64,000 bases of DNA from Cryptosporangium phraense (lineage in GTDB: Bacteria > Actinomycetota > Actinomycetes > Mycobacteriales > Cryptosporangiaceae). The translations under genes and the position numbers were made by a program. Within the stretch, counting starts at the first letter, position 1, and the number at the start of each line of letters is the position of its first letter. The notes beneath the pieces were generated by a model. It did not search any database. It was given only the letters and a program-made list of their open reading frames with translations, and had not been told where the DNA came from. The stretch covers positions 62,001 to 126,000 of the forward strand of contig NZ_VIRS01000013.1 of NCBI RefSeq assembly GCF_006912135.1, written 5' to 3'. Shown here one piece after another: positions 1 to 7,636 of this stretch.

Positions 1-655
1 TCGTGCCCGCGGAACTGATCGCGGCGAGTTTCCGGCGTAGCCGGGTGACGGCCTGATCGATGGAGTTGTCGCTGACGTAGTCGTCGTCGGGCCAGCCGGC
101 CTGGCGGAACTCGCGGCGACGGACCACCGTTCCGGGGGCGGCGAGCAGGCAGCCGAGCAGGCGGTACTCGGTCGGCGTGAGGTCGCTGCGCCCGGTGGGG
201 GAGATCAGCGCGTGCTCGGCCGGGTCGAGGCGCACGTCGTGGGCCGGAGCAGCTCCCGGTTCCGGACGGCGTTTGGCCAGGGCGCGCAGGCGGGCGAGCA
301 GTTCGGCGACGTGGAACGGTTTGGTCAGGTAGTCGTCGCCGCCGGCCGCGAACCCGGTCAGCCGGTCGGAGAGCTCCCCGCGCGCGGTGAGGAACAGCAC
401 CGGCGCGGTGAACCCGCGGCCACGGAGGGCCTGGCAGAGGTCCCGCCCGTCGGAGTCGGGCAGGCCGATGTCGAGGACGGCCAGCTCGAACGGATCCAGC
501 CGGGCGACCGTGGCCAGCGCGGACGAGCCGTCGGCGGCGGTGACGACCGTGTAGCCCTCCTCCCGCAGCGCGCGGGCGACGACGTCACGCAACGCGTGGT
601 CGTCCTCCACCACCAAGACCCGCAAATCGGTCATCGGGTCAGTATCGCTGGTCAT
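1..655 (-). CDS. OmpR-family response regulator (C-terminal end off window)
   Basis: DNA-binding response regulator of a two-component system. The N-terminal receiver domain shows the acidic pair (VVEDD), the phosphoacceptor Asp in a LDIGLPD motif and the conserved Lys in YLTKPF. The C-terminal winged-helix domain (LTPTEYRLLGCLLAAPG, then SDNSIDQAVTRLRRKL) runs to the window edge, so only a few residues are missing. The start at 655 overlaps the stop of the upstream membrane-protein gene as ATGA, so the two are translationally coupled; an alternative ATG lies at 634. No histidine kinase is in the window and it probably lies further left. A GTCAG direct repeat before this operon is a candidate self-binding site. 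Confidence 0.93.
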   Translation of the reverse strand, partial: MTSDTDPMTDLRVLVVEDDHALRDVVARALREEGYTVVTAADGSSALATVARLDPFELAVLDIGLPDSDGRDLCQALRGRGFTAPVLFLTARGELSDRLTGFAAGGDDYLTKPFHVAELLARLRALAKRRPEPGAAPAHDVRLDPAEHALISPTGRSDLTPTEYRLLGCLLAAPGTVVRRREFRQAGWPDDDYVSDNSIDQAVTRLRRKLAAISSAGT

Positions 656-1431
656 CGTCGGACGGCCACTCGTTCGGTCCGGTCGACGCGAGTCACCGAC
701 AGATAGACGACGGTCGCGACGATCGCGGCCAGGAACAGCAGGCTGGTGAGCAGCGTGCCCAGGCCGGCGCCGCCCTCGGAGCGGTCGCCGGACAGGAAGT
801 CGCCGAGCGAGCCGCCGAGCGGACGGGTGAGCACGTAGGCGATCCAGAACGAGAGCGTCGCGCCGAGCCCGAACCGGTAGGCGACGAACACGACGGCGAT
901 CGCGGCCGCGTAGATGAGGACCGCGGCGAGCAGGCCGGTCTGCAGCTGGTCGATCAGCAGGTCGCCGGCGGCGGTGCCGAGCGCGAACGTCACGACGACG
1001 ACCAGCCAGTAGAACGCCTCCCGCCGGGTGGTGACGATCGAGTGGATCGAGAGCGTGCGCTCGGTGCGGTACCAGACGCCGAAGGTCAGCAGGAGCAGGA
1101 CGAGGAAGACCCCGGTGCTGATCCAGAGGCTGACGCCGAGGTTGTCGGTCAGGTTGTCGGTGATCAGCGTGCCGACGACGCTGACCAGCGCGACGACGGT
1201 CCAGTAGACCGACGGCACATACCGGTCGAGCCGGAACTGGACGACGAGGGCAACTACCAGGAGCACGGCCGTGATCAGGGTGGTCGCGATCAGGCCGACG
1301 CCGAGCGTGACGTTGACGTAGTCGGCGGCGCTCTCCCCGATCGTGGTGCACAGGATCTTGATCACCCAGAAGAACGCGGTGATCTCCGGGACCTTGTTGA
1401 GCATCTGGCGCGTGGCGGTCGGGCTCGTCAT
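652..1431 (-). CDS. COG4705-like multi-pass membrane protein
   Basis: A 259-residue integral membrane protein with about eight hydrophobic helices and short polar links. The N-terminus (LNKVPEITAFFWVIKILCTT) resembles the uncharacterised COG4705 membrane-anchored family. The start at 1431 is preferred because a GGAGAG ribosome site precedes it by about 8 bases; upstream in-frame starts would read through the promoter. It is the first gene of a leftward operon with the response regulator, suggesting a cell-envelope role. The reaction or ligand is unknown. Confidence 0.8.
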   Translation of the reverse strand: MTSPTATRQMLNKVPEITAFFWVIKILCTTIGESAADYVNVTLGVGLIATTLITAVLLVVALVVQFRLDRYVPSVYWTVVALVSVVGTLITDNLTDNLGVSLWISTGVFLVLLLLTFGVWYRTERTLSIHSIVTTRREAFYWLVVVVTFALGTAAGDLLIDQLQTGLLAAVLIYAAAIAVVFVAYRFGLGATLSFWIAYVLTRPLGGSLGDFLSGDRSEGGAGLGTLLTSLLFLAAIVATVVYLSVTRVDRTERVAVRR

Positions 1432-1488
1432 CGGGTCGTCTCTCCAGGTCGGCAGCGTCACTGACGAGAGGAGACTGGCCCGCCCTGT

Positions 1489-1504
1489 CTGACATTGACC
1501 TGAC
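1489..1504 (-). promoter_or_regulatory. GTCAG direct repeat, candidate response-regulator site
   Basis: On the minus strand this reads GTCAGGTCAATGTCAG: two GTCAG half-sites whose starts are 11 bp apart, the spacing typical of OmpR-family tandem sites. It lies about 60 bp before the leftward membrane protein/response regulator operon. A further GTCAG occurs at 1461-1465 (minus strand). The same arrangement recurs before uppP at 4251-4266. Binding by the adjacent response regulator is inferred. Confidence 0.5.
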
Positions 1505-1518
1505 GACGTTCGGGCTGG

Positions 1519-1557
1519 CGCTATATCGTCTCGCGTAGTACGTTTAACGATATAGCG
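1519..1557. promoter_or_regulatory. 11-bp inverted repeat, candidate PadR operator
   Basis: Perfect inverted repeat: CGCTATATCGT at 1519-1529 and ACGATATAGCG at 1547-1557, separated by 17 bases. It ends 15 bases before the PadR start codon and is locally AT-rich in a high-GC background. PadR-family repressors commonly bind dyad sites in their own promoters, so autoregulation of the PadR/ABC operon is likely. It also sits next to the GTCAG repeat of the divergent operon, so the two regulators may interact. Confidence 0.6.
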
Positions 1558-1572
1558 ACGAACGGAGTAGCG

Positions 1573-1893
1573 ATGGTCGACGATCTCGGACGGTGGGCTG
1601 AACCGGGCCTGCTGGTCCTGGCCAGCCTGGCCGAGGGGGAGAAGCACGGTTACGCGATCACCGCCGATGTCACCGAGCACGTCGGGGTGACGCTCGGCCC
1701 GGGGACGCTCTACGCGGTCCTCGGCCGACTGGAGGAGCGCGGGCTGATCGAAGGGCTACCGGCCGACGGCCGGCGCCGGCCCTACCGGCTGACCGCGGCC
1801 GGGGCGGCCGAGCTGTCGGCCCAGGCGACGCGGATGCAGCAGCTGGCGGCGTTGAGCCTGGGCCGCCTCGCGCTCGGGACGGCCACCGCGTGA
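1573..1893 (+). CDS. PadR-family transcriptional regulator
   Basis: A 106-residue winged-helix repressor. It has the family pattern LLVLASLAEGEKHGYAI near the N-terminus, the wing region GTLYAVLGRLEERGLI and the wing end RRRPYRLTAAG. Its length matches short PadR proteins. The stop overlaps the next start as GTGA. It heads an operon with a membrane partner and an ABC exporter, a common PadR arrangement, so it most likely represses that exporter in response to an unknown ligand. A perfect inverted repeat lies just upstream. Confidence 0.93.
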   Translation: MVDDLGRWAEPGLLVLASLAEGEKHGYAITADVTEHVGVTLGPGTLYAVLGRLEERGLIEGLPADGRRRPYRLTAAGAAELSAQATRMQQLAALSLGRLALGTATA

Positions 1894-2714
1894 GCGACCG
1901 GGACACGACGCTCGTCCGACTCCTGGTCGCCTGCTACCCGGCCGGCTGGCGTCGTCGCTACGGCGACGAGTACGCCCAACTGCTGACCGACCTGCGCATC
2001 CATCGTCGCCCCGCGCTGGTCCTCGACTCACTGCGGGGCGCAGCGCTTGCTCACGGAGGTGTTCTGATGACCGGACGGTCACCGCTCGACCTGGTGGTGT
2101 GGGCCACCGGACTGTTCGTCGTGGCCGGCCTGGGTTTCGAGAAGATCGCGGAAGACGTCGCCGGTCACGGTGGACCCCTCTACGCGGTCCTGGGCATCGC
2201 CGCCGCGGTGGCCCTGCTCGCGCTGGCCGCCGCCTCGGCCCCGACCGCGATCGCCCTCGTGCGGGGGCGAGACGCCGGGGCGTGGAAATTCGCGGCGGTT
2301 CCGGTCGTCGGGGTCTTCTGCTGGCTCAACGTCCTGGCGGCCGCGCGGGTCCTCGCCGCCGGCCACGGGGTGCACTCGGCCGCGAACGTCGGCGCGTTTC
2401 TGCTGATCGTCGCCGTCGGAGTGGTCGTGGTGGCGACGACGGCGTGGGCCGCGGTCACGGTGCTGCGCCGGGTCCCGTCCACGGAGCCGGCCTGGCTGCG
2501 GACGGCGGCGCTGACGACCGTGGCCGGCGGTATGGCGGCGGCCACCGTCGCGGGCTTGGCCTGGGGGCTCGAGCAGAGCCGGGCTGACGACGGCGGGATC
2601 CTGGCGACGCCCTTCCTGCCCAGTTGGGCCGCGGTCGTGCTGGCGCTGGGCACCGCGACCGGGCTGGCGGGCCGGGCCGCGTCACGGCAACTGTCCCGCG
2701 CGCGCCGGGCGTGA
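1890..2714 (+). CDS. PadR-partner membrane protein
   Basis: A 274-residue protein starting at GTG inside the PadR stop. The cytoplasmic N-terminus carries the motif CYPAGWRRRYGDEYAQLL, a short permease-prefix-like segment often found in proteins encoded beside PadR. The rest has about six hydrophobic helices from residue 60 on. It probably works with PadR and the downstream ABC transporter, for example in sensing or as an accessory membrane component. The exact role is unknown. The stop is 4 bases before the ATPase start. Confidence 0.75.
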   Translation: MSDRDTTLVRLLVACYPAGWRRRYGDEYAQLLTDLRIHRRPALVLDSLRGAALAHGGVLMTGRSPLDLVVWATGLFVVAGLGFEKIAEDVAGHGGPLYAVLGIAAAVALLALAAASAPTAIALVRGRDAGAWKFAAVPVVGVFCWLNVLAAARVLAAGHGVHSAANVGAFLLIVAVGVVVVATTAWAAVTVLRRVPSTEPAWLRTAALTTVAGGMAAATVAGLAWGLEQSRADDGGILATPFLPSWAAVVLALGTATGLAGRAASRQLSRARRA

Positions 2715-2718
2715 CGCG

Positions 2719-3441
2719 ATGATCGAGGCCGACGCACTGTCCAAGAGTTACCGCCGGAACCGGGCGGTGACGCAGCTGAGCCTCCGGGTCGAGGCCGGCC
2801 AGATCTGTGCGCTGCTCGGGCCGAACGGCGCGGGCAAGACCACCACGATGAGGATGCTGGTCGGCCTCACCGAGCCCGACGCGGGCAGTGTCCGCATCGC
2901 CGGTTCGCCGGTCCGGCTGGGAGCCGCCGTTCTCGGGCGCGTCGGTGCGCTGATCGACGGGCCGGCCCTCGTGCCGCACCTGAGCGGTATCGCCAACCTG
3001 CGACTGCTGTGGGCGGCGTCCCGGCGGGCGTGGCCTCCACCCGCACTGGACGAGGCGGTAGAGCTCGCGGGGCTGGGCCGGGCGATCGACCGGAAGGTCA
3101 AGGGATACTCGGCCGGGATGAAGCAGCGGCTCATGCTCGCGCACGCCGTGATGCGTAGCCCGGACGTCTTCGTCCTCGACGAGCCGGCCACCGGACTGGA
3201 TCCCGCCGAGGTCCGGGCTCTCCGGCAGTACCTGGCCGCTCGATCGGCGGCCGGGGCCGCGGTGCTGATCTCGAGCCACCAACTGGCCGAGGTGCAACTG
3301 CTGGCCAGCCACATCGTCGTCGTGGTGGGAGGTCGGCTGGTGATGGCCGGCCCGCTCGACGACCTCCTCGCCGACGGCGACGGTTCGCTGGAGGACGTCT
3401 ATCTCGCGTTGACCGAGGGATCCGAACATGCTGCGTTTTGA
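2719..3441 (+). CDS. ABC transporter ATP-binding protein
   Basis: A 240-residue ATPase subunit. Visible motifs are Walker A (LLGPNGAGKTTTMRML), a Q-loop region, a degenerate signature (YSAGMKQRLMLA), Walker B (VFVLDEPATGLD) and the H-loop (LISSHQLAEV). The sequence is of the drug/antibiotic exporter (CcmA-like) type. The gene overlaps the downstream permease gene by 14 bp, so both belong to the PadR-controlled unit. The substrate cannot be told from sequence. Confidence 0.93.
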   Translation: MIEADALSKSYRRNRAVTQLSLRVEAGQICALLGPNGAGKTTTMRMLVGLTEPDAGSVRIAGSPVRLGAAVLGRVGALIDGPALVPHLSGIANLRLLWAASRRAWPPPALDEAVELAGLGRAIDRKVKGYSAGMKQRLMLAHAVMRSPDVFVLDEPATGLDPAEVRALRQYLAARSAAGAAVLISSHQLAEVQLLASHIVVVVGGRLVMAGPLDDLLADGDGSLEDVYLALTEGSEHAAF

Positions 3442-4225
3442 GCTCGTCACTCAGCTGAAACGGCTGCGCACGCTGATCGCGCTGCTGTGCCTGGCCGCGG
3501 TGCCGGTCGCGGCCGGCCTGGCCCTGGCCTCGTCGGCGGGCCACCGCAACGGTCGGGAGACCGGCCTGTTCGGGGCATCGCCCTACTCGGCGCTGAACCA
3601 CACGATGGCCAGTCTCGAGTTCGCCGGGCCACTGCTGCTGCCGATCGTCGTCGGCCTGCTGGCCGCCACGATCGCCTCGGCCGACCGCGATTGGGGCGTT
3701 CTCCGCTATCTGTACGTCGCGCCGGTCACCCGGACGCGGCTTCTGCTGGCCAAAGTCGTGACCGTCGAGATCGCGACGGCGACCGCTGTCGGGTCCGTCC
3801 TGGCCGCCGGTCTGATCGCCGGATCGGTCATCTACGGCTGGCACCCGTTCCATCGCATCGGTGCGCCGAGTCTCGGCGCCGTCGACACGCTCGTCCGCGT
3901 CCTCGTGGCGGTCGGGTACGTCCTGCTGTGCATGTCCGCGATGGCCGCCATCGCGTTCACGCTGGGGCTCCTGCTTCCGCGCGGTGCCGAAGCCCTGGCC
4001 GTCGCGATCATCTTCGTCGTCGTCGCCAGTTTTCTGAACGGCCAGGCGAACCTGCACGTGGTCGCCGCGGTTCTGCCGGTGCACTACTGGCAGAGCTGGA
4101 CCAGGCTGTTCGAGCTCGGACCCACCGGCGGACTGGCGCTGGGCGCGATCGTCCAGTTGGCCACGATCGGCGTCTGCCTCGCGGCCTGCTGGGCGATCCT
4201 GGGCCGCCGCGATCCAGCGGCCTGA
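3428..4225 (+). CDS. ABC-2 type transporter permease
   Basis: A 265-residue membrane protein with about six hydrophobic helices. An N-terminal cytoplasmic segment (MLRFELVTQLKRLRTL) is followed by a first helix, then the ASADRDWGVLRYLYVAPVTR region typical of ABC-2 permeases in which newly added DNA or drugs are not involved but export of lipids or drugs is common. It overlaps the ATPase gene by 14 bp and forms the exporter with it. The start ATG follows a GAGGGATCCGAAC stretch with a usable GAGGG ribosome site. Confidence 0.88.
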   Translation: MLRFELVTQLKRLRTLIALLCLAAVPVAAGLALASSAGHRNGRETGLFGASPYSALNHTMASLEFAGPLLLPIVVGLLAATIASADRDWGVLRYLYVAPVTRTRLLLAKVVTVEIATATAVGSVLAAGLIAGSVIYGWHPFHRIGAPSLGAVDTLVRVLVAVGYVLLCMSAMAAIAFTLGLLLPRGAEALAVAIIFVVVASFLNGQANLHVVAAVLPVHYWQSWTRLFELGPTGGLALGAIVQLATIGVCLAACWAILGRRDPAA

Positions 4226-4244
4226 GGGTATTGGTGCCGCCACC

Positions 4245-4266
4245 CTGACGGTCAGGTTCTCGTCAG
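4245..4266 (+). promoter_or_regulatory. GTCAG repeats before uppP
   Basis: CTGAC-G-GTCAG forms a small dyad at 4245-4255. GTCAG at 4251-4255 and 4262-4266 are direct repeats 11 bp apart, with GTCAGGT in the first and GTCAGGT again in the second. The arrangement matches that before the response-regulator operon (1489-1504), suggesting a common regulator. It lies 25 bases before the uppP start, close to where promoter and transcript start should be. Confidence 0.5.
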
Positions 4267-4290
4267 GTCGCGCCCGGCAGGCTGCCGCGC

Positions 4291-5175
4291 ATGTCGATCA
4301 CGTATCCCGAGGCAATCGTCATCGGCGCGCTCCAGGGCGTCACCGAGCTGTTCCCCGTCTCCAGCCTCGGACACAGCATCCTGGTCCCGGCGATCGTCGG
4401 TGGCCGGTGGGCGCGCGATCTGAGCGTGTCGACGCCGGAGTCGCCCTACCTGGCGTTCCTCGTCGGCTTGCACGTGGCGACGGCGCTGGCGTTGCTGCTG
4501 TTCTTCTGGCGCGACTGGGTGCGCATCATCGGCGGGTTCTTCTCCTCGATCCGGGATCGCCGGGTCGACTCGTCTGATCAGCGCCTGGCCTGGTTGATCG
4601 TCCTGGCCACGATCCCGGTCGGTATCACCGGGTTGCTCCTCGAGCACACGTTCCGGACGGTCCTCGGCAAGCCGGTTCCGGCCGCGATGTTCTTGCTGCT
4701 CAACGGCGTCATTCTGTTGATCGGCGAGCGCGTGCGGCGGCGTGCGGCACTCGAGCCGGAGTCCGGCGGTGGAGCTGCGGTCGCGGTCGACCGGCGGCTG
4801 TCCCGTGTCGGCTATCGCGAGGGCACGCTGATCGGCTCCGCGCAGATTCTGGCGCTGCTCCCAGGTATCAGCCGGTCCGGTGTGACGATGATCGCCGGCC
4901 TGGGCCGGGGCCTCTCGCACACCGACGCGGCCCGGTTCTCGTTTCTGCTGGCGACGCCGGTGATCTTCGCGGCCGGTGTCCTGAAGATTCCGGATCTGTT
5001 CGGGCCGCTCGGGAGCGGAATTCACGGCCAGGTGCTGGCCGGGAGCCTCGCGGCCTTCGGCTGCGCGTATCTGGCCGTCCGTTTTCTCACCCGTTATTTC
5101 GAGACCCGGACGCTCGTCCCGTTCGGTCTGTACTGCATCGCGGCCGGCGCCGTCGGGCTGGTGCTCGTTGCCTGA
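4291..5175 (+). CDS. uppP: Undecaprenyl-diphosphatase
   Basis: Integral membrane phosphatase that recycles undecaprenyl pyrophosphate to the monophosphate carrier for peptidoglycan and wall polymer synthesis; it is associated with bacitracin resistance. At 294 residues it is slightly longer than the usual 265-280. Both family signatures are present: the glutamate-rich motif (LQGVTELFPVSS, Q15 to E19) and the PGISRSG motif (residues 191-197). About eight membrane helices are visible. The start ATG has a weak ribosome site. A GTCAG direct repeat upstream links it to the response regulator operon, consistent with an envelope-stress regulon. Confidence 0.95.
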   Translation: MSITYPEAIVIGALQGVTELFPVSSLGHSILVPAIVGGRWARDLSVSTPESPYLAFLVGLHVATALALLLFFWRDWVRIIGGFFSSIRDRRVDSSDQRLAWLIVLATIPVGITGLLLEHTFRTVLGKPVPAAMFLLLNGVILLIGERVRRRAALEPESGGGAAVAVDRRLSRVGYREGTLIGSAQILALLPGISRSGVTMIAGLGRGLSHTDAARFSFLLATPVIFAAGVLKIPDLFGPLGSGIHGQVLAGSLAAFGCAYLAVRFLTRYFETRTLVPFGLYCIAAGAVGLVLVA

Positions 5176-5279
5176 TACCGCCGGCCGCGGCGCGCTGTCC
5201 GCCGGGGAACGCTGATGCGGACGTGGGACGGGAACTGGTTGGGGTCGACGAAAACGCTCGACGTGTACGAGGCCGCGGT

Positions 5280-5301
5280 CCGCCGCCAGGGTTGGTGGCG
5301 G
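5280..5301. terminator. Candidate hairpin between uppP and methyltransferase
   Basis: CCGCCGCC (5280-5287) pairs with GGTGGCGG (5294-5301) through one G-T pair, with a 6-base loop. It lies between two convergent genes. No T-run follows, as is usual in high-GC actinobacteria. The 136-bp gap otherwise holds nothing I can support. Confidence 0.4.
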
Positions 5302-5311
5302 TGGCGAGCGG

Positions 5312-6112
5312 CTACGGTATGCGGGCGACGGCGCCGTACGCGGAGATTTCTTTGTCCTCGGGCAGGTTCGCGGCGTCGTCGCGGCGCCAGCGGTGGATCA
5401 GGGACACGCCCGGCTCGACGAGTTCGAGGCCGTCGAAGAACCGCGCGAACTCTTCGCGGGTGCGGGGCTGGCCCTCGGCGTTGACGGCCGGTTCGAGCAG
5501 GCGGCGCTGGTCGGCGTCGTAGTGGTCCCAGCTGTTGTGGCTCATCGCCAGGTAGGAACCGGACGGCAGCGCCTCGATCAGCCGGCGGACCAGCCCGTAG
5601 GGGTCCTGGGCGTCCTTGAAGAAGTGCAGGACCGCGATCAGGCTCAGCCCGACCGGCTGGGTCAGGTCGAGGGTCCGGGTCACCTCGTCGCTGCGCAGGA
5701 TGCTGTCCGGGTCGGACAGATCCGCCTGGAGGTAGGCGGTCTGCCCTTCGGCGCTGCTGATCAGGAGGGCCCGGGCGTGGACGAGGACGAGCGGGTCGTG
5801 GTCGACGTACACCACGCGGGCGTCCGGGGCGATGCCTTGCACGACCTCGTGGAGGTTGGGAGACGTCGGGATGCCGGTGCCGACGTCGAGGAACTGCCGG
5901 ATGCCGGCGGTCGCGAGGTAGGCCGCGGCGCGGTGCATGAACGCCCGGTTCTCCCGGGCCCAGGTTCGCAGGTTCGGCGCGAATCGCAGTGCGGCGTCGG
6001 CGGATTCGCGGTCGGCGGCGAAGTTGTCCTTGCCGCCCAGGAGGTAGTCGTAGCGGCGCGCCGCGTGCGGGGTGGAGGTGTCGATGAGGCGTTGCGCGTC
6101 GTCGTCCGGCAT
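5312..6112 (-). CDS. SAM-dependent methyltransferase (DUF574 type)
   Basis: A 266-residue protein of the actinobacterial S-adenosylmethionine methyltransferase family once called DUF574. Typical signs are the N-terminal TPHAARRYDYLLGGKDNF segment, the SAM-binding loop FLDVGTGIPTSPNLHEV, an acidic residue after the second strand (VVYVDHDPLVL), ADLSDPDSIL, and a C-terminal FFDGLELVEPGVSLI. The start at 6112 is chosen because AGGGGAC precedes it; in-frame starts at 6145 and 6238 lack this. The methyl acceptor is unknown; these genes are abundant in actinomycetes and often sit alone. Confidence 0.93.
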   Translation of the reverse strand: MPDDDAQRLIDTSTPHAARRYDYLLGGKDNFAADRESADAALRFAPNLRTWARENRAFMHRAAAYLATAGIRQFLDVGTGIPTSPNLHEVVQGIAPDARVVYVDHDPLVLVHARALLISSAEGQTAYLQADLSDPDSILRSDEVTRTLDLTQPVGLSLIAVLHFFKDAQDPYGLVRRLIEALPSGSYLAMSHNSWDHYDADQRRLLEPAVNAEGQPRTREEFARFFDGLELVEPGVSLIHRWRRDDAANLPEDKEISAYGAVARIP

Positions 6113-6171
6113 GGTCCCCTGCTTCTCGCTCGCCCGCCCGTCCATGGCGCGCCCATCGTACTGATCGGTGT

Positions 6172-6522
6172 TCACCGGCCGGTGGAGGTCCAGCCGCGCA
6201 GGACCTGGCCGGCGCGTAGGGGGTGGTCGGCGGTGCATCGGGTCGGGCTCCAGGGGCGCCAGTCGCCCTGCTCGGCCAGATCACCAGATCGGGCCCTCGA
6301 CGAATGCGGATGGTCTCGTACGGCCATCACTTGGTCGGCGAGCCGGTACCCGGTCGCGGCGAGCCGGGCTGCCCAGCTGACCAGTTCACCGCTGCGACTG
6401 ACCGATCTGTGCAACTGGGCGCTGAGCGCGCGGGAAGCGATCAGCGCGGCGTGGGCCTGTTCCGCAAGCGCGAGGTAGTGGTGCGGTGGCCCGACCATGC
6501 TCGGAGTATGTCGACCGGCCAT
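6172..6522 (-). CDS. Small hypothetical helical protein
   Basis: A 116-residue reading frame lying between the NERD gene and the methyltransferase on the same strand. The central part (ALAEQAHAALIASRALSAQL, then WAARLAATGYRLADQVMAV) looks like an amphipathic helical protein, while the C-terminus is Arg/Thr/Trp-rich and less convincing. The start is uncertain: 6522 or 6498, neither with a strong ribosome site. I recognise no family. Confidence 0.42.
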   Translation of the reverse strand: MAGRHTPSMVGPPHHYLALAEQAHAALIASRALSAQLHRSVSRSGELVSWAARLAATGYRLADQVMAVRDHPHSSRARSGDLAEQGDWRPWSPTRCTADHPLRAGQVLRGWTSTGR

Positions 6523-6562
6523 CCGGGCCGCTGTCCCGCCGGGTCGGCGACACTGAACGGTC

Positions 6563-7384
6563 TCAGCTGCTACGTCGCTTCTCGTGGTGCCGGTGGTCGC
6601 GGAGAATCAACTGAACTGCCCGGGAGCGGACTGCCTCGGACAGTCGTATCCGGTCGTCTTGGATGGCGGCGAGGAGATGCGTGGGGTCGTTGGTGACCAA
6701 ATCCACTGTGGGCCGCACGCAGTGCGCGATCACCGATCGGTCGTGCGTGAGGACGACCGCGGTTCGAACGGGTGCCTCGACGTGGTTGCGGCGGAGCCAC
6801 TGACGAAGATCGCCGGCGACCGCGTTGACTTGCTCGGCCCAGGTCCGGCCTCCGCCGTCGACGGCGCTGGCGCGCTCGACGACGTTTCCGTAGCGGTCGT
6901 ACTTGTCGTACCACCAGTGCTCGCCGTCGACGTGGAGATGGACGTTGCGGAACTTGGCCTCGATGGCCCAGATGCCGTGCGGGCCGACGAGAACGCCGTC
7001 GGTCTCGCCGCGGCGGTTGCGGTAGCCGCGCAGCAGAGTCCACTCGTCCGGCAGCGCGCTCAGTGCCGAGGCGACTCGATCCTCACCCAGATTTCCGGCC
7101 GCCTGCTGCTGCGCCTGCCGGTTGGCCGAGTGCCACTCATGGTGCGCTCGGACCGTCTGCCCTTCGGCTTGGAGTTCGGCGGCTCGAGCGGCGCGTTCAT
7201 CGGGGGTCGAGACCGCGAAGACCCGCTTCCACAGGGGCTTCCGCCGTCGGGCGTTGTGCCGGTCCGCGTCCGCCTGACGGCGCACTTCCTCCCACTGGGC
7301 GGCTGCGGCTGCGGCTGCTTCCAATCGGATCCGCGTGCGGTCCAGCTGTTCGCCGCCGTGATCGGAGAGAACTTCGACGCGCAT
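6563..7384 (-). CDS. NERD-domain (nuclease-related) protein
   Basis: A 273-residue protein. An N-terminal Ala/Arg/Gln-rich, probably coiled-coil part (residues 1-100) is followed by a NERD domain with the hallmarks NLGEDRVASAL, the strand pair LLRGYRNRRGETDGVLVG, and IWAIEAKF. Together these give the E, D and E-x-K set of restriction-endonuclease-like folds. NERD proteins are thought to act on nucleic acid, but no activity is proven for this one. The start at 7384 follows GGAGGTGAGG; an in-frame GTG at 7396 has no spacing to a ribosome site. It stands alone, divergent from the hydrolase operon. Confidence 0.85.
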   Translation of the reverse strand: MRVEVLSDHGGEQLDRTRIRLEAAAAAAAQWEEVRRQADADRHNARRRKPLWKRVFAVSTPDERAARAAELQAEGQTVRAHHEWHSANRQAQQQAAGNLGEDRVASALSALPDEWTLLRGYRNRRGETDGVLVGPHGIWAIEAKFRNVHLHVDGEHWWYDKYDRYGNVVERASAVDGGGRTWAEQVNAVAGDLRQWLRRNHVEAPVRTAVVLTHDRSVIAHCVRPTVDLVTNDPTHLLAAIQDDRIRLSEAVRSRAVQLILRDHRHHEKRRSS

Positions 7385-7433
7385 ACGGGTCCTCACCTCC
7401 CGCCATCCGGTGTGGTTGCTCGCCAGGGACCTT

Positions 7434-7445
7434 GTGTGATCACAC
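7434..7445. promoter_or_regulatory. Palindrome GTGTGATCACAC
   Basis: A perfect 12-bp palindrome in the 252-bp divergent region between the NERD gene and the hydrolase operon. The half-sites TGTGA and TCACA are those of CRP-like proteins but are directly abutted rather than separated by six bases, so another dimeric regulator is as likely. Nothing else in this gap could be supported. Confidence 0.35.
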
Positions 7446-7636
7446 GCCCACGTTCGGTTCGAGGTTCATTCATCCGGCCCGTCGAGGCCACGATTCCTGG
7501 GGCGAACGTGGCCGAACATCGGGCCGTGATTCTTGGTCTCGCGCACAGGGTGGAAAACGCCGCACGCGCCTAGCCTCGTCGCTGCCGGCCCGGGTGCGGC
7601 GCTGCCCCCGACACGCTGCGATGAAGGGACAAACCC

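Noticed and set aside
5215-5484. Rightward ORF with ATG at 5215
   Set aside because: It soon becomes Arg-rich and runs antisense inside the methyltransferase gene.
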